Source of the DNA: an uncultured Clostridia bacterium
GTDB taxonomy: Bacteria > Bacillota > Clostridia > Christensenellales > Aristaeellaceae
DNA length: 21,439 bases
Assembly (NCBI GenBank): GCA_934663595.1
Contig: CAKUKM010000036.1
Span: 1 to 21,439, forward strand
Direction: 5' to 3'
Shown here: in pieces, positions 7,051 to 14,870 of the stretch
Layout of the letters: each line of letters starts with the position of its first letter
Numbering within the stretch: position 1 is the first letter of the stretch
Translations under genes and position numbers: made by a program
The notes under the pieces: model-generated
Told to the model about the DNA's origin: nothing
Database searches by the model: none
What the model saw: the letters and a program-made list of their open reading frames with translations, nothing else

Positions 7051-8589
7051 ATGCAGCTTGTGAATTTTGTGATGGCGCTCAGCCCGATCATCGTGGTGCT
7101 GGTTGGGATTCTGGTATTTAAGCAGTCGGCGAAGCGGGTTGCGCCCGTGGCGCTGGTGTGGACGCTCGTTCTCGGGTTTACCTTCTTCAACGTAACCGGC
7201 GCGACCTTCAAGGAGACCGTGACCGTGTTCGACGCGCTCGTCTGGAAGGGCCTCAAGGAGGGGCTGAAGATCGTATGGATGGTATTCGGCGCATTCGTGA
7301 TTCTGAATCTGCTGCGCGAAACCGGCGCGATCGAGGATGTGAAGGCGACCATCGCCCGCATCAGCGACGACAAGCGCGTGCAGGCAGTTCTGATCGGCAT
7401 GCTGCTTCCGATCTTTCTGGAGGGCGCGGCCGGCGCGGGCTCTCCGGCGGCAATCGCGGCGCCGTTCCTCGCGGCGCTGGGCTTTCATCCGGTAACGGCC
7501 ATTGCAATGGCGCTGCTGGGCGACGCGACTCCCTGCTCCTGGGGCGGCGCGGGCCTTACGACGATCAACGGCGGCGCGGCGCTGGTGGACGCAGGCGTGA
7601 GCACGGTTTCGCTGAATTCGGCGATGGTCGGGCGCATTCACATGTTCGGCGTGCTGATCATACCGTTCCTGATCGTGTTCATGGCGTTCGGGCGCAAGGG
7701 CTTTAAGAAGATCGTTCCGTATCTCGCGTTTACGGGAATCACCACCTGCGGCGTGATGTTCGCGCTTTCCAACTTCGTGGGCGCGGAGGTCACCTCAATG
7801 GGCACGGGACTGATCGGAATGCTGCTGTCGGTCGCGTATGTAAAGGTCGTGAAGGTCAATACGCCGGAGGAATTCCGGAATCACTTCCGCGCCGGCGAGC
7901 GCAAATACACGTCCTTTCAGGCGCTTTCGCCGTATGTGTTCATCCTGGTGCTGCTGCCCGCGGTGCGCTACGGCTTCCCGGCGCTGGTGGAAAACGGCTT
8001 TTCCATCATGTGCACGTTCGGGTATATCGTGTGGGTCGACGCGGTGATCATGCTCTGCGGCGTGCTCGGCGCGGCGGTGATGCGCGTGCGTGCGAAGCAG
8101 TACTGGCAGGTCTGCAAAAAGACGGTGCTGCACGTCACGCCCGTGCTGGTCACGATGAGCAGCCTGCTGATTGTGTCCTACATCATGCAGTCCTCGCACA
8201 CGGGGATGATGAACCTGATTGCGTCGGACACAGCGCACGTGGTCGGCCGGCTGTATCCGGCGGCGGCGGTGATGATCGGCGCAAGCGGATCGTTCATTAC
8301 CGGAACGGGACTCGGCTCGAACATCATGTTCGCCGACATGCACATGCAGGCCGCGCAGGCGCTCGGCATGAATCCGATCACGATCTTTGCCGGGCAGAAC
8401 GCCGGCGCGTCGCTGGGCAATATGATCTGCCCGAACAACACCGTGGCCGCATGCGCGACGGTGGATGAAATCGGCCGGGAAAACCAGGTCATGAAGCGGA
8501 CTCTTCCCGCGTTTGCGGTTTTGCTCCTGGTGTATATGGCGCTTACGATGCTGTATACCTGCGTACTGTTCCCGCATTTCGGCGCGTAA
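7051..8589 (+). CDS. Lactate permease (LctP) family transporter
   Basis: 512 aa starting at 7051, with AAAGGAAG 7 bases upstream; an in-frame ATG at 6973 lies in the terminator region. The protein is hydrophobic throughout with about 12-14 membrane helices. It carries LctP/LldP hallmarks: FLEGAAGAGSPAAIAAPF around residue 125 (E. coli LldP has a very similar EGAAGFGAP), and SFITGTGLGSNIMFADMHMQ followed by NAGASLGNMICPNN in the C-terminal third. The family moves L-lactate, glycolate and related 2-hydroxymonocarboxylates across the membrane with protons. The following dehydrogenase and branched-chain aminotransferase suggest the cargo here may be a branched-chain 2-hydroxyacid rather than plain lactate; that is inference. 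It is first in a tight three-gene operon, with 15 bases to the next start. Confidence 0.9.
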   Translation: MQLVNFVMALSPIIVVLVGILVFKQSAKRVAPVALVWTLVLGFTFFNVTGATFKETVTVFDALVWKGLKEGLKIVWMVFGAFVILNLLRETGAIEDVKATIARISDDKRVQAVLIGMLLPIFLEGAAGAGSPAAIAAPFLAALGFHPVTAIAMALLGDATPCSWGGAGLTTINGGAALVDAGVSTVSLNSAMVGRIHMFGVLIIPFLIVFMAFGRKGFKKIVPYLAFTGITTCGVMFALSNFVGAEVTSMGTGLIGMLLSVAYVKVVKVNTPEEFRNHFRAGERKYTSFQALSPYVFILVLLPAVRYGFPALVENGFSIMCTFGYIVWVDAVIMLCGVLGAAVMRVRAKQYWQVCKKTVLHVTPVLVTMSSLLIVSYIMQSSHTGMMNLIASDTAHVVGRLYPAAAVMIGASGSFITGTGLGSNIMFADMHMQAAQALGMNPITIFAGQNAGASLGNMICPNNTVAACATVDEIGRENQVMKRTLPAFAVLLLVYMALTMLYTCVLFPHFGA

Positions 8590-8604
8590 GAAAGGATGAT
8601 TGAA

Positions 8605-9555
8605 ATGACGAAAAAGAGAGTGCTGGGCGTAATCGGTCTGGGCCATGTGGGCGCGCACGTCGCGTATTCGCTGGCGGTGCAGGGCATTGCAGACGAGCTG
8701 ATTTTAGTGGATCAGAACCGGCAGAAGGTCGCCAGCGAGGCACAGGATCTGCGCGATTCGGTTGCGTATCTCCCCCATCGCGTGACGGTGCGCGAGGGCG
8801 ATTTCCCCGATCTCGGCGAATGCGATGTAATCGTCAACAGCGTGGGCAAAATCGAGCTGCTGCGCGGCACGCACGACCGGCTGACCGAAATGGATTTCAC
8901 GATCCCCGCCGTGCGCGGCTATGCGGAAAAGATCAAACGCAGCGGCTTTGACGGTATATTGATCAACATCACGAACCCGTGCGACATCGTAACGCGCGAG
9001 CTCGCCAAGCTTCTCGGCCTTCCGCGCGGCCGCGTGTTCGGAACCGGAACGGGGCTGGACACCTCGCGCCTCCTGAGCGCGCTCGCGCGGCAGACCGGCG
9101 TGGATCACAAATCGATCACCTGCTACATGCTCGGCGAGCATGGCAATCAGCAGTTCGCGCCGTGGTCGTGCGTCAGCTTCCGCGGCATGCCGCTGGAGGA
9201 ATGGGCGAAGGTCGACGAGCGCTTCCGCTTTGATCGCGACGCGCTCACCCGCGAATCGATCGGCGGCGGCTGGGTTACGTTCAGCGGCAAATTCTGCACC
9301 GAATACGGCATCGCGACCACGGCCGCACGCATGGCCAGCATCGTTTTGCACGATGAAAAGGCCGTCATGCCCGCCAGCGCGGAGCTTTCGGGCGAATATG
9401 GCGAAAGCGGGCTGTTCGCGGGCGTGCCGTGCGTGCTGGGCGCGGGCGGCGTCGAGCAGGTGGTGGAGCTTCCGCTGAATGCAGAAGAAAAGGCGAAGTT
9501 CCATGAATGCTGCGAGGGCATTCGCCACAACATGGAGCATCTGAAGGAAATCTGA
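8605..9555 (+). CDS. L-2-hydroxyacid dehydrogenase, L-2-hydroxyisocaproate dehydrogenase-like (LDH/MDH superfamily)
   Basis: 316 aa. The start at 8605 has AAAGGA 8 bases upstream; an ATG at 8596 overlaps that site. Rossmann motif GLGHVG is at residues 11-16 and Asp36 (LVDQNR) marks NAD rather than NADP use. Catalytic-type residues are visible: Asp152 and Arg155 in GLDTSRL, and His179 in GEHGNQQFAPWS. Classical lactate dehydrogenases read GEHGD here, whereas as I recall L-2-hydroxyisocaproate dehydrogenase reads GEHGNSQF with a following W; the downstream YGIATTAAR stretch also resembles that enzyme. The reaction would be reversible reduction of a 2-oxoacid with NADH. The neighbouring branched-chain aminotransferase could supply 2-oxoisocaproate or relatives, and the LctP-type permease could move the product. 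Substrate preference is inferred; lactate remains possible. Confidence 0.88.
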   Translation: MTKKRVLGVIGLGHVGAHVAYSLAVQGIADELILVDQNRQKVASEAQDLRDSVAYLPHRVTVREGDFPDLGECDVIVNSVGKIELLRGTHDRLTEMDFTIPAVRGYAEKIKRSGFDGILINITNPCDIVTRELAKLLGLPRGRVFGTGTGLDTSRLLSALARQTGVDHKSITCYMLGEHGNQQFAPWSCVSFRGMPLEEWAKVDERFRFDRDALTRESIGGGWVTFSGKFCTEYGIATTAARMASIVLHDEKAVMPASAELSGEYGESGLFAGVPCVLGAGGVEQVVELPLNAEEKAKFHECCEGIRHNMEHLKEI

Positions 9556-9569
9556 AGGAGGATGAAGGT

Positions 9570-10637
9570 ATGAATATCTCTGTAACGAAATGCGATCATC
9601 GCGGCGCCATGCCCGCAGCGGACAAGCTGGGCTTCGGCAATTATTTCACCGATCACATGTTCATCATGGATTACGACGAGCAGAACGGCTGGCACGACGC
9701 GCGCATCGTTCCCTACGGCCCGCTGACGCTCTCCCCCGCCGCCACCGTGTTCCATTACGGCGCGGAGGTTTTCGAAGGCATGAAGGCGTATCGCCGGCCG
9801 GATGGCGGCGTTCAGCTGTTCCGGCCCTGGGATAACATTGCGCGCCTGAATCGCTCGTGCGACCGTCTGGGCCTTCCGCAGCTGAATCCGGACGACGGTC
9901 TTCAGGCCGTTCGCACGCTGGTTGAGCTCGATCAGGACTGGGTGCCGTCCGAGCCGGGCACGTCTCTGTACATTCGCCCGTTCCTGTTTGGTTCCGACGC
10001 GAAGCTCGGCCTGCACGGCGTGCATTCGGCGATGTTTGTAATCATCATGTCGCCGGTGGGCAGCTATTTCGCCGAGGGACTGAAGCCGGTTAAAATCATG
10101 GTGGAAACCGAGGACGTGCGCGCGGTGCGCGGCGGCACGGGCGAGGCGAAGTGCGGCGGCAACTACGGCGCGGCGAATCGCGCGGGCGAGCGCGCGGTGG
10201 AAAAGGGCTTTTCGCAGGTGCTGTGGCTGGACGCGCTGGAGCACAAATATGTTGAAGAGGGCGGCGGCATGAACGTGATGTTCAAGATCGCCGGCAAGGT
10301 CGTCACCCCGATGCTGACCGGCTCGATTCTGGACGGCATCACGCGCCGCTCGTGCATCGCGCTGCTCAAGAGCTGGGGCATGCCGGTGGAGGAACGCCTG
10401 GTCAGCGTAGACGAACTGGCCGAGGCCGCCGAAAACGGAACGCTCGAGGAAGCCTGGTGCGTCGGCACCGCGGCGGTCATCTCGCCGATCGGCGAAATCT
10501 ATTACAAGGACAAGCCGTATGTGATCAACGATTTCAAAATCGGCGAAACCTCGCAGACGCTCTACACGCATCTGACCGGCATCCAGTGGGGCAAGGAGCC
10601 CGATCCGTTCGGCTGGACCGATCCGCTGCCGCGATAA
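9570..10637 (+). CDS. ilvE: Branched-chain amino acid aminotransferase (PLP fold type IV)
   Basis: 355 aa. The ATG at 9570 has AAGGAGG 8 bases upstream and lies 14 bases after the dehydrogenase stop. The frame is open further upstream, but that part overlaps the previous gene. Fold-type IV landmarks are present: HYGAEVFEGMKAYR near residue 70, GEAKCGGNYGAA with the pyridoxal-phosphate lysine at residue 194, EEGGGMNVMF near 230, and GTAAVISPIGEIYY near the end. The arrangement matches the BCAT group that includes the human mitochondrial enzyme. It interconverts Leu, Ile and Val with their 2-oxoacids using 2-oxoglutarate/glutamate. With the preceding dehydrogenase it would make a two-step amino acid to 2-hydroxyacid route that uses NADH. 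Hairpins follow. Confidence 0.95.
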   Translation: MNISVTKCDHRGAMPAADKLGFGNYFTDHMFIMDYDEQNGWHDARIVPYGPLTLSPAATVFHYGAEVFEGMKAYRRPDGGVQLFRPWDNIARLNRSCDRLGLPQLNPDDGLQAVRTLVELDQDWVPSEPGTSLYIRPFLFGSDAKLGLHGVHSAMFVIIMSPVGSYFAEGLKPVKIMVETEDVRAVRGGTGEAKCGGNYGAANRAGERAVEKGFSQVLWLDALEHKYVEEGGGMNVMFKIAGKVVTPMLTGSILDGITRRSCIALLKSWGMPVEERLVSVDELAEAAENGTLEEAWCVGTAAVISPIGEIYYKDKPYVINDFKIGETSQTLYTHLTGIQWGKEPDPFGWTDPLPR

Positions 10638-10690
10638 AAAAGCAATCCGCGCGAACGCAATCCCTCATGCGTCCGCGCGGATTTGAATTT
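10636..10690. terminator. Hairpin terminator, mainly for the minus-strand trmD operon
   Basis: A 16-bp stem with one mismatch: AATCCGCGCGAACGCA (10644-10659) and TGCGTCCGCGCGGATT (10668-10683). On the minus strand it is followed by GCTTTTTTATC, a good T-run. On the plus strand it is followed by TGAATTTTC, a weaker run. It starts 7 bases after the ilvE stop and lies downstream of trmD on the other strand, so it can act both ways. Confidence 0.75.
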
Positions 10691-10707
10691 TCTCTTCCTA
10701 TTATAAG

Positions 10708-10738
10708 TCGCCCGGGCCATTACGGCCGGGCGATTTTT
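10708..10738 (+). terminator. Rho-independent terminator of the permease-ilvE operon
   Basis: TCGCCCGGGCC (10708-10718) pairs with GGCCGGGCGA (10724-10733) with one bulged G, followed by TTTTT at 10734-10738. It overlaps the last codons of trmD on the opposite strand and gives a second stop for plus-strand transcription. Confidence 0.8.
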
Positions 10739-11856
10739 GCTCGATAGGGGCCTGCGCCTTTCTTCCCCGTTTTTACGCAGGTTTCCGCAAGCGCTTCATC
10801 GACGAGAATGTAGCTCGGAATTGGCTCGAGCTGCTCGGCGCTGAGCTGTTCAAGCGCGCCGATTTGCAATAGCACCGCGTCCTCCGGCAAATACAGCCAG
10901 CCCGGGCCAGCCGCGTCCAAAACGGCGCTCTCGACCGTCTCCGCCGGCGCAAAGCCCATCGAAAACGCTTGCCAGAGATAGCCCACGTGCCGCCGGCCGG
11001 AAAAGCATTGCTTTTTCGCCGCCTTGCGATTTTCCTCCGGCACGAACGCTGCAAACCATCGCTTTGCAAACACGTCAGCCTCCGAAAAATCTGCGCGCGA
11101 TGCATTATCTCCGAGCAATGCAATCCATTCCTGCGCGCACTTCAGCCGGGCGAGCAGAATTCGGTCTTCGTCCGTGAGCGGCGCGGTATCCAGCATTTCC
11201 GGCCTTCGATTCAGCGTAATTTCCAGCGACTGTTCGCGCCTCCAGGCCACGATTCTGGCGTGATCCCCGCCCTGTAGCACGTCCGGCACGCGCATTCCCT
11301 GATACACCGCGGGGCGCGTATACTGCGGATATTCGAGCAAACCGGTCGAAAAGCTCTCGTCCTGGCTGGATTCATCGCTGCCGAGCACGCCGGGCACCAG
11401 CCGCGCCACCGCGTCGATCGCCACCAGCGCGCCGAGCTCGCCGCCGGTCAGCACATAATCGCCGATGGAAAGCTCCTCGTCGATGCATGCGTCCAGCGCG
11501 CGCTGATCCACGCCCTCGTAATGTCCGCACAGGAACAGCAGCTGTTCCTCGCCCGCCAGTTCCTCCACGATTTTCTGATTCAGCGTGCGCCCGCGGGGGG
11601 ACAAATAGATTCTCCGCGCGCGATGCTCCGGGTCGCAGGCCGCCACCGCGTCCAGAATCGGCTGCGGAAACATCACCATGCCCGCGCCGCCGCCGAACGG
11701 GTAATCGTCGGTGCGCCGATGCTTGTCGAGCGTGTAATCGCGAATGTTGACCAGATTCACCTTCAGAATGCCCGCCTCCACCGCGCGGCCGAGAATGCTT
11801 CCCGAAAGCATCGGCCGAAGCATCTCCGGAAACAGCGTCAGCACGTCAATTTTCAT
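10720..11856 (-). CDS. trmD: tRNA (guanine-N1-)-methyltransferase with extra C-terminal domain
   Basis: 378 aa; residues 1 to about 240 are a complete TrmD, usually the whole protein. Landmarks: MKIDVLTLFPEM at the start, FGGGAGMVM, YLSPRGRTLNQ, LCGHYEGVDQR, IGDYVLTGGELGALVAIDA and ARLVPGVLG, the SPOUT knot that binds S-adenosylmethionine. SQDESF contains the catalytic-type Asp, and YTRP and MRVPDVLQGGDH follow. TrmD methylates G37 at N1 next to the anticodon and prevents frameshifts. About 135 further residues carry WFAAFVPEE, GYLWQAFSMGF, SYILVDEAL and TGKKGAGPYRAKI. This pattern (LW..FS, Y.(L/V).D, T.K...GPY) resembles DUF4275 proteins as I remember them. The start overlaps the rimM stop by 11 bases with a weak ribosome binding site, suggesting translational coupling. 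Confidence 0.95.
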   Translation of the reverse strand: MKIDVLTLFPEMLRPMLSGSILGRAVEAGILKVNLVNIRDYTLDKHRRTDDYPFGGGAGMVMFPQPILDAVAACDPEHRARRIYLSPRGRTLNQKIVEELAGEEQLLFLCGHYEGVDQRALDACIDEELSIGDYVLTGGELGALVAIDAVARLVPGVLGSDESSQDESFSTGLLEYPQYTRPAVYQGMRVPDVLQGGDHARIVAWRREQSLEITLNRRPEMLDTAPLTDEDRILLARLKCAQEWIALLGDNASRADFSEADVFAKRWFAAFVPEENRKAAKKQCFSGRRHVGYLWQAFSMGFAPAETVESAVLDAAGPGWLYLPEDAVLLQIGALEQLSAEQLEPIPSYILVDEALAETCVKTGKKGAGPYRAKIARP

Positions 11857-12373
11857 CGAACACCGCCACTTCGTCGAGCCGCTTGCCGATCAGATGCATT
11901 TTGCCCTCGTCGAGATCCACGCGCTCCACCACGCTCCGAAGCGCCGGCACCAGCACCTCGCCCATCGGCCCGCGAAACACGTAGACGTCGTTGCCGCCGG
12001 GCTGCAGCACGTCGCGCAGCACGCCCAGATCGCGACCGTCGTCGGTCACACCCGTAAGGCCGATCAGATCGCAGATGAATTCCGAATCCTCGTCCAGCTC
12101 CACCGCGTGCGCGCGATCGACATATACCAGCTCGCCGCGCAGCCGCTCGGCCGCATTGCGATCGTCGATTCCCTCCATAAAGAAAAACACCGCGTCCGCG
12201 CCGATGCGGGTCACGCGCACGTGAATTTCCTCAAAATCGTCGCCACGCTTTAGATAAGCGGTCTTTAAATCCTCAAACCGGCCGAGATCGCAGGTGATCG
12301 GGCGCAGCTTCAATTCGCCGCGCACACCCTGCGGCTTCGTGATCTCGCCGATTACCAGATGCGCATTTCGCAT
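11846..12373 (-). CDS. rimM: Ribosome maturation factor RimM
   Basis: 175 aa, standard length. The N-terminal barrel begins with IGEITKPQGVRGELKL, and the central part has the GADAVFFFMEGIDDRNAAERL stretch (typical NRDEAE-like helix). The C-terminal PRC-barrel region has GLTGVTDDGRDLGVL, NDVYVFRG and VLVPALRSVVERVD. RimM binds the 30S head through S19 and helps 16S rRNA processing and 30S assembly. AAGGAG lies 7 bases upstream of the ATG. It is followed by trmD with an 11-base overlap, the usual rimM-trmD pairing. The rpsP and KH-domain genes that often precede rimM and the rplS that often follows trmD are absent here. Confidence 0.95.
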   Translation of the reverse strand: MRNAHLVIGEITKPQGVRGELKLRPITCDLGRFEDLKTAYLKRGDDFEEIHVRVTRIGADAVFFFMEGIDDRNAAERLRGELVYVDRAHAVELDEDSEFICDLIGLTGVTDDGRDLGVLRDVLQPGGNDVYVFRGPMGEVLVPALRSVVERVDLDEGKMHLIGKRLDEVAVFDEN

Positions 12374-12388
12374 AATCGTTCTCCTTCC

Positions 12389-13045
12389 CTATTCAGGCCG
12401 CTTCACGCGCGGCAGATTCCACGCGTAATGCGTCGCCAGCAGCCGGATCAGCACCGTAATCAGCATGCCCGAGAGCATCGCGATCGGCGCGCCGGCCTTC
12501 AGCCGCACCAGATAATAATAAGTCGCCGCGCCAATGATCGACGCCACCGCATAGATGCGCTTTTTCAGCACGGCCGGAACCGTTTTGGAAAGCAGATCGC
12601 GCAGCACGCCGCCGCCCACGCCGGTGGTCATGCCCATGAACACGCACAGAAACGCATTGCCCGAAAAGCCGAAGTTCATCGCGGTCTGCGCGCCGACGGC
12701 GCTGAAAATGCCGAGGCCGATCGCGTCCAGCAGATTAAACGCGCGATCCATCGCGTCGCGCTCGCGCCAATACCGCGCGTTTCCAATCGCCGCCAGCAGA
12801 AACACCATAAGCGCCGTTGCAAACGCCACCGCCACATACGTCGCGTCCCGGAACGCCACCGGCGGAAACGAGCCGAGCAGCAGATCGCGAATCGCGCCGC
12901 CGCCCACCGCCGTAATCACGCCCAGAAACAGCACGCCGAACAGATCCAGATCGCGGTCGATCGCGAGCATTGCGCCGGACGCGGCGAACGCGACGGTGCC
13001 GATGATCTGCGCCGCGTCAAAAAAGAAACGGAATACGCTCGTCAT
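12389..13045 (-). CDS. TRIC-type cation channel family protein (UPF0126/YadS-like)
   Basis: 218 aa with about seven membrane helices and an internal two-fold repeat. Both halves carry the family signature: AVGGGAIRDLLLG near residue 50 and GVGGGVLRDLLSK near residue 145. These glycine-arginine motifs form the pore in prokaryotic TRIC channels, which are trimeric cation (potassium) channels. The start at 13045 is preceded by GGGGAAGAG. Its stop lies 15 bases before the rimM start and the rimM ribosome binding site is in the gap, so it is the likely first gene of a TRIC-rimM-trmD transcript. That association with translation genes is uncommon as far as I know and may be accidental. Its physiological role in bacteria is not well defined. 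Confidence 0.9.
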   Translation of the reverse strand: MTSVFRFFFDAAQIIGTVAFAASGAMLAIDRDLDLFGVLFLGVITAVGGGAIRDLLLGSFPPVAFRDATYVAVAFATALMVFLLAAIGNARYWRERDAMDRAFNLLDAIGLGIFSAVGAQTAMNFGFSGNAFLCVFMGMTTGVGGGVLRDLLSKTVPAVLKKRIYAVASIIGAATYYYLVRLKAGAPIAMLSGMLITVLIRLLATHYAWNLPRVKRPE

Positions 13046-13083
13046 GGCGAACTCTTCCCCTTTTTGTATGGAATGTACGCCTT

Positions 13084-13089
13084 ATTGTA
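13084..13089 (-). promoter_or_regulatory. Possible -10 box for the TRIC-rimM-trmD operon
   Basis: TACAAT on the minus strand (13089-13084) is a good -10 match about 40 bases upstream of the TRIC start, but I see no convincing -35 box at 16-18 bases. Tentative. Confidence 0.3.
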
Positions 13090-13142
13090 AACGATCCCCG
13101 TTAAATCTGATCGGTTCCATGCGCAAATTCACATTGTTCCGG

Positions 13143-13171
13143 TTGAAAATCGCCTTCGGATGCGGTAGAAT
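13143..13171 (+). promoter_or_regulatory. Sigma-A promoter of the ACT-PFL-amidohydrolase operon
   Basis: TTGAAA (13143-13148) and TAGAAT (13166-13171) are separated by 17 bases. Transcription would start near 13178, about 25 bases before the ATG at 13203. GAGGTGG (13189-13195) is the ribosome binding site, with a 7-base spacing. Confidence 0.8.
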
Positions 13172-13202
13172 AAGGTATTCTCATTTTCGAGGTGGAATTG
13201 AC

Positions 13203-13484
13203 ATGAACGATATGAAAAAGGCCGTTATCAGCGTGCTCGGCGAGGACCGCAAGGGCATCATCGCCAACGTCACGCGCATTCTGTACGAATACGACGCGAA
13301 CATCCTCGATATTTCCCAAACGATCGTTTCCGGGCTGTTTACGATGATTCTGATCGCCGATATCTCCGGCGAGCACTGCGATTTCGAGCGCCTGAAGGAG
13401 AGCCTTGCCGCTCTGGGCGAAACGCTGAATGTGCAGATTCGCGTTCAGCGCAGCGAAATCTTCGAAGCGATGCATCAGATCTGA
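13203..13484 (+). CDS. ACT-domain protein, UPF0237 family
   Basis: 93 aa: a single ACT domain. It begins KKAVISVLGEDRKGIIANVT, the typical first strand and ligand-binding GxxG-like turn, followed by NILDISQTIVSG and a second half FTMILIADISGE. The start at 13203 follows a good ribosome binding site; the frame is open upstream, but that region holds the promoter. ACT domains usually bind amino acids and regulate partners as dimers. UPF0237 members are known to sit directly before UPF0210 (PFL) genes, as here: the next ATG is 13 bases after this stop with GAGGAGG between. It probably senses a ligand for, or forms a complex with, the PFL protein. The ligand is unknown. Confidence 0.92.
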   Translation: MNDMKKAVISVLGEDRKGIIANVTRILYEYDANILDISQTIVSGLFTMILIADISGEHCDFERLKESLAALGETLNVQIRVQRSEIFEAMHQI

Positions 13485-13497
13485 GGAGGCAACCGGC

Positions 13498-14850
13498 ATG
13501 ATTAACACCTCTGAAATTCTCCAGACGCTGCAGATGATCGACCACCAGAAGCTCGACGTGCGCACGATCACGATGGGCATTTCCCTCTTTTCCTGCGTAT
13601 CGGACGATGAAAGCGTGCTCTGCCGCCGCATCTATGATCTGATCACTCGCCGCGCGGAAAATCTGGTCAAGGTCGGGCGCGATATCGAAAGCGAATTCGG
13701 CGTGCCGATCGTCAACAAGCGCATTTCCGTAACGCCCGTCGCGCTGGTGACTGGCGCAATCAAGCATCCCGAGCGCGTGGCCATGGCGCTGGATAAGGCC
13801 GCGGCGGAAACCGGCGTGGACTTCATCGGCGGCTATTCGGCGCTCGTTCACAAGGGCATGACCGAGGCCGATCGCCGGCTGATCGCCTCGATTCCGGAGG
13901 CGCTCGCGAATACGAAGCTCGTCTGCTCGTCGGTCAACGTCGGCTCCACGCGCGCCGGCATCAACATGGACGCGGTGCGCCTGATGGGCGAAACGGTAAA
14001 GCAGACGGCCGAGAGAACCGCGGATTCGGGCGGACTCGGCTGCGCGAAGCTGGTCGTATTCTGCAATGCGGTCGAGGACAATCCGTTCATGGCGGGCGCG
14101 TTCCACGGCCCGGGCGAGGGCGATTGCGCGGTTTCCGTGGGCGTCAGCGGCCCCGGCGTGGTGAAAGTCGCGCTGGAAAGCGACAAGGGCAAGCCGTTCG
14201 ACGAGGTGGCCGAAACGATCAAGCGCACGGCGTTTCACATCACGCGCGTGGGCCAGCTGGTCGCGCTCGAGGCGTCGAAGCGCCTGAACGTGCCGTTCGG
14301 CATTGTGGATCTGTCGCTCGCGCCTACGCCGGCCATCGGCGATTCGGTCGCGGCAATTCTGGAGGAAATGGGCCTTGAAATCTGCGGCACGCACGGCACG
14401 ACCGCGGCGCTCGCGCTTTTGAACGACGCGGTGAAAAAGGGCGGCGTCATGGCTTCGTCGCATGTCGGCGGCCTGTCCGGCGCGTTCATTCCGCTCAGCG
14501 AGGACAACGGCATGATTCACGCGGCGGAGGTCGGCGCGCTGTCGCTGGAAAAGCTCGAGGCGATGACCTGCGTCTGCTCGGTCGGCCTCGACATGATCGC
14601 CATTCCCGGCGATACGCCCGCGGAAACCATTTCCGCCATCATTGCCGACGAAGCCGCCATCGGCATGGTCAACTGCAAAACCACGGCGGTGCGCGTGATT
14701 CCCGCGCCGGGAACGGTTGTCGGCGATCGCGTGGAATTCGGCGGTCTTCTCGGCCATGCGCCGGTCATTCCGGTGCGCCCGTTCTCCGCAAAGGAATTCA
14801 TTCATCGCGGCGGCCGCATTCCCGCGCCGCTGCACAGTCTGAAGAACTAA
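13498..14850 (+). CDS. PFL-family protein, UPF0210 (DUF711)
   Basis: 450 aa, normal for UPF0210. The start is at 13498, after GAGGAGG. Recognisable family stretches include VRTITMGISLFSC near the N-terminus, GVPIVNKRISVTPVALV around residues 70-85, FIGGYSALVHKG around 115, SSVNVGSTRAGINMDAV around 150, and FGGLLGHAPVIPV near the end. The family has a fold related to pyruvate formate-lyase, hence the name. I see no glycyl-radical motif, so radical chemistry should not be assumed. Its biochemical function is not established to my knowledge. The tight pairing with the ACT protein and the following amidohydrolase (20 bases later) point to small-molecule, perhaps amino-acid-related, metabolism. 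Confidence 0.93.
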   Translation: MINTSEILQTLQMIDHQKLDVRTITMGISLFSCVSDDESVLCRRIYDLITRRAENLVKVGRDIESEFGVPIVNKRISVTPVALVTGAIKHPERVAMALDKAAAETGVDFIGGYSALVHKGMTEADRRLIASIPEALANTKLVCSSVNVGSTRAGINMDAVRLMGETVKQTAERTADSGGLGCAKLVVFCNAVEDNPFMAGAFHGPGEGDCAVSVGVSGPGVVKVALESDKGKPFDEVAETIKRTAFHITRVGQLVALEASKRLNVPFGIVDLSLAPTPAIGDSVAAILEEMGLEICGTHGTTAALALLNDAVKKGGVMASSHVGGLSGAFIPLSEDNGMIHAAEVGALSLEKLEAMTCVCSVGLDMIAIPGDTPAETISAIIADEAAIGMVNCKTTAVRVIPAPGTVVGDRVEFGGLLGHAPVIPVRPFSAKEFIHRGGRIPAPLHSLKN

Positions 14851-14870
14851 ACGAAAGGAAGTATTGACTC

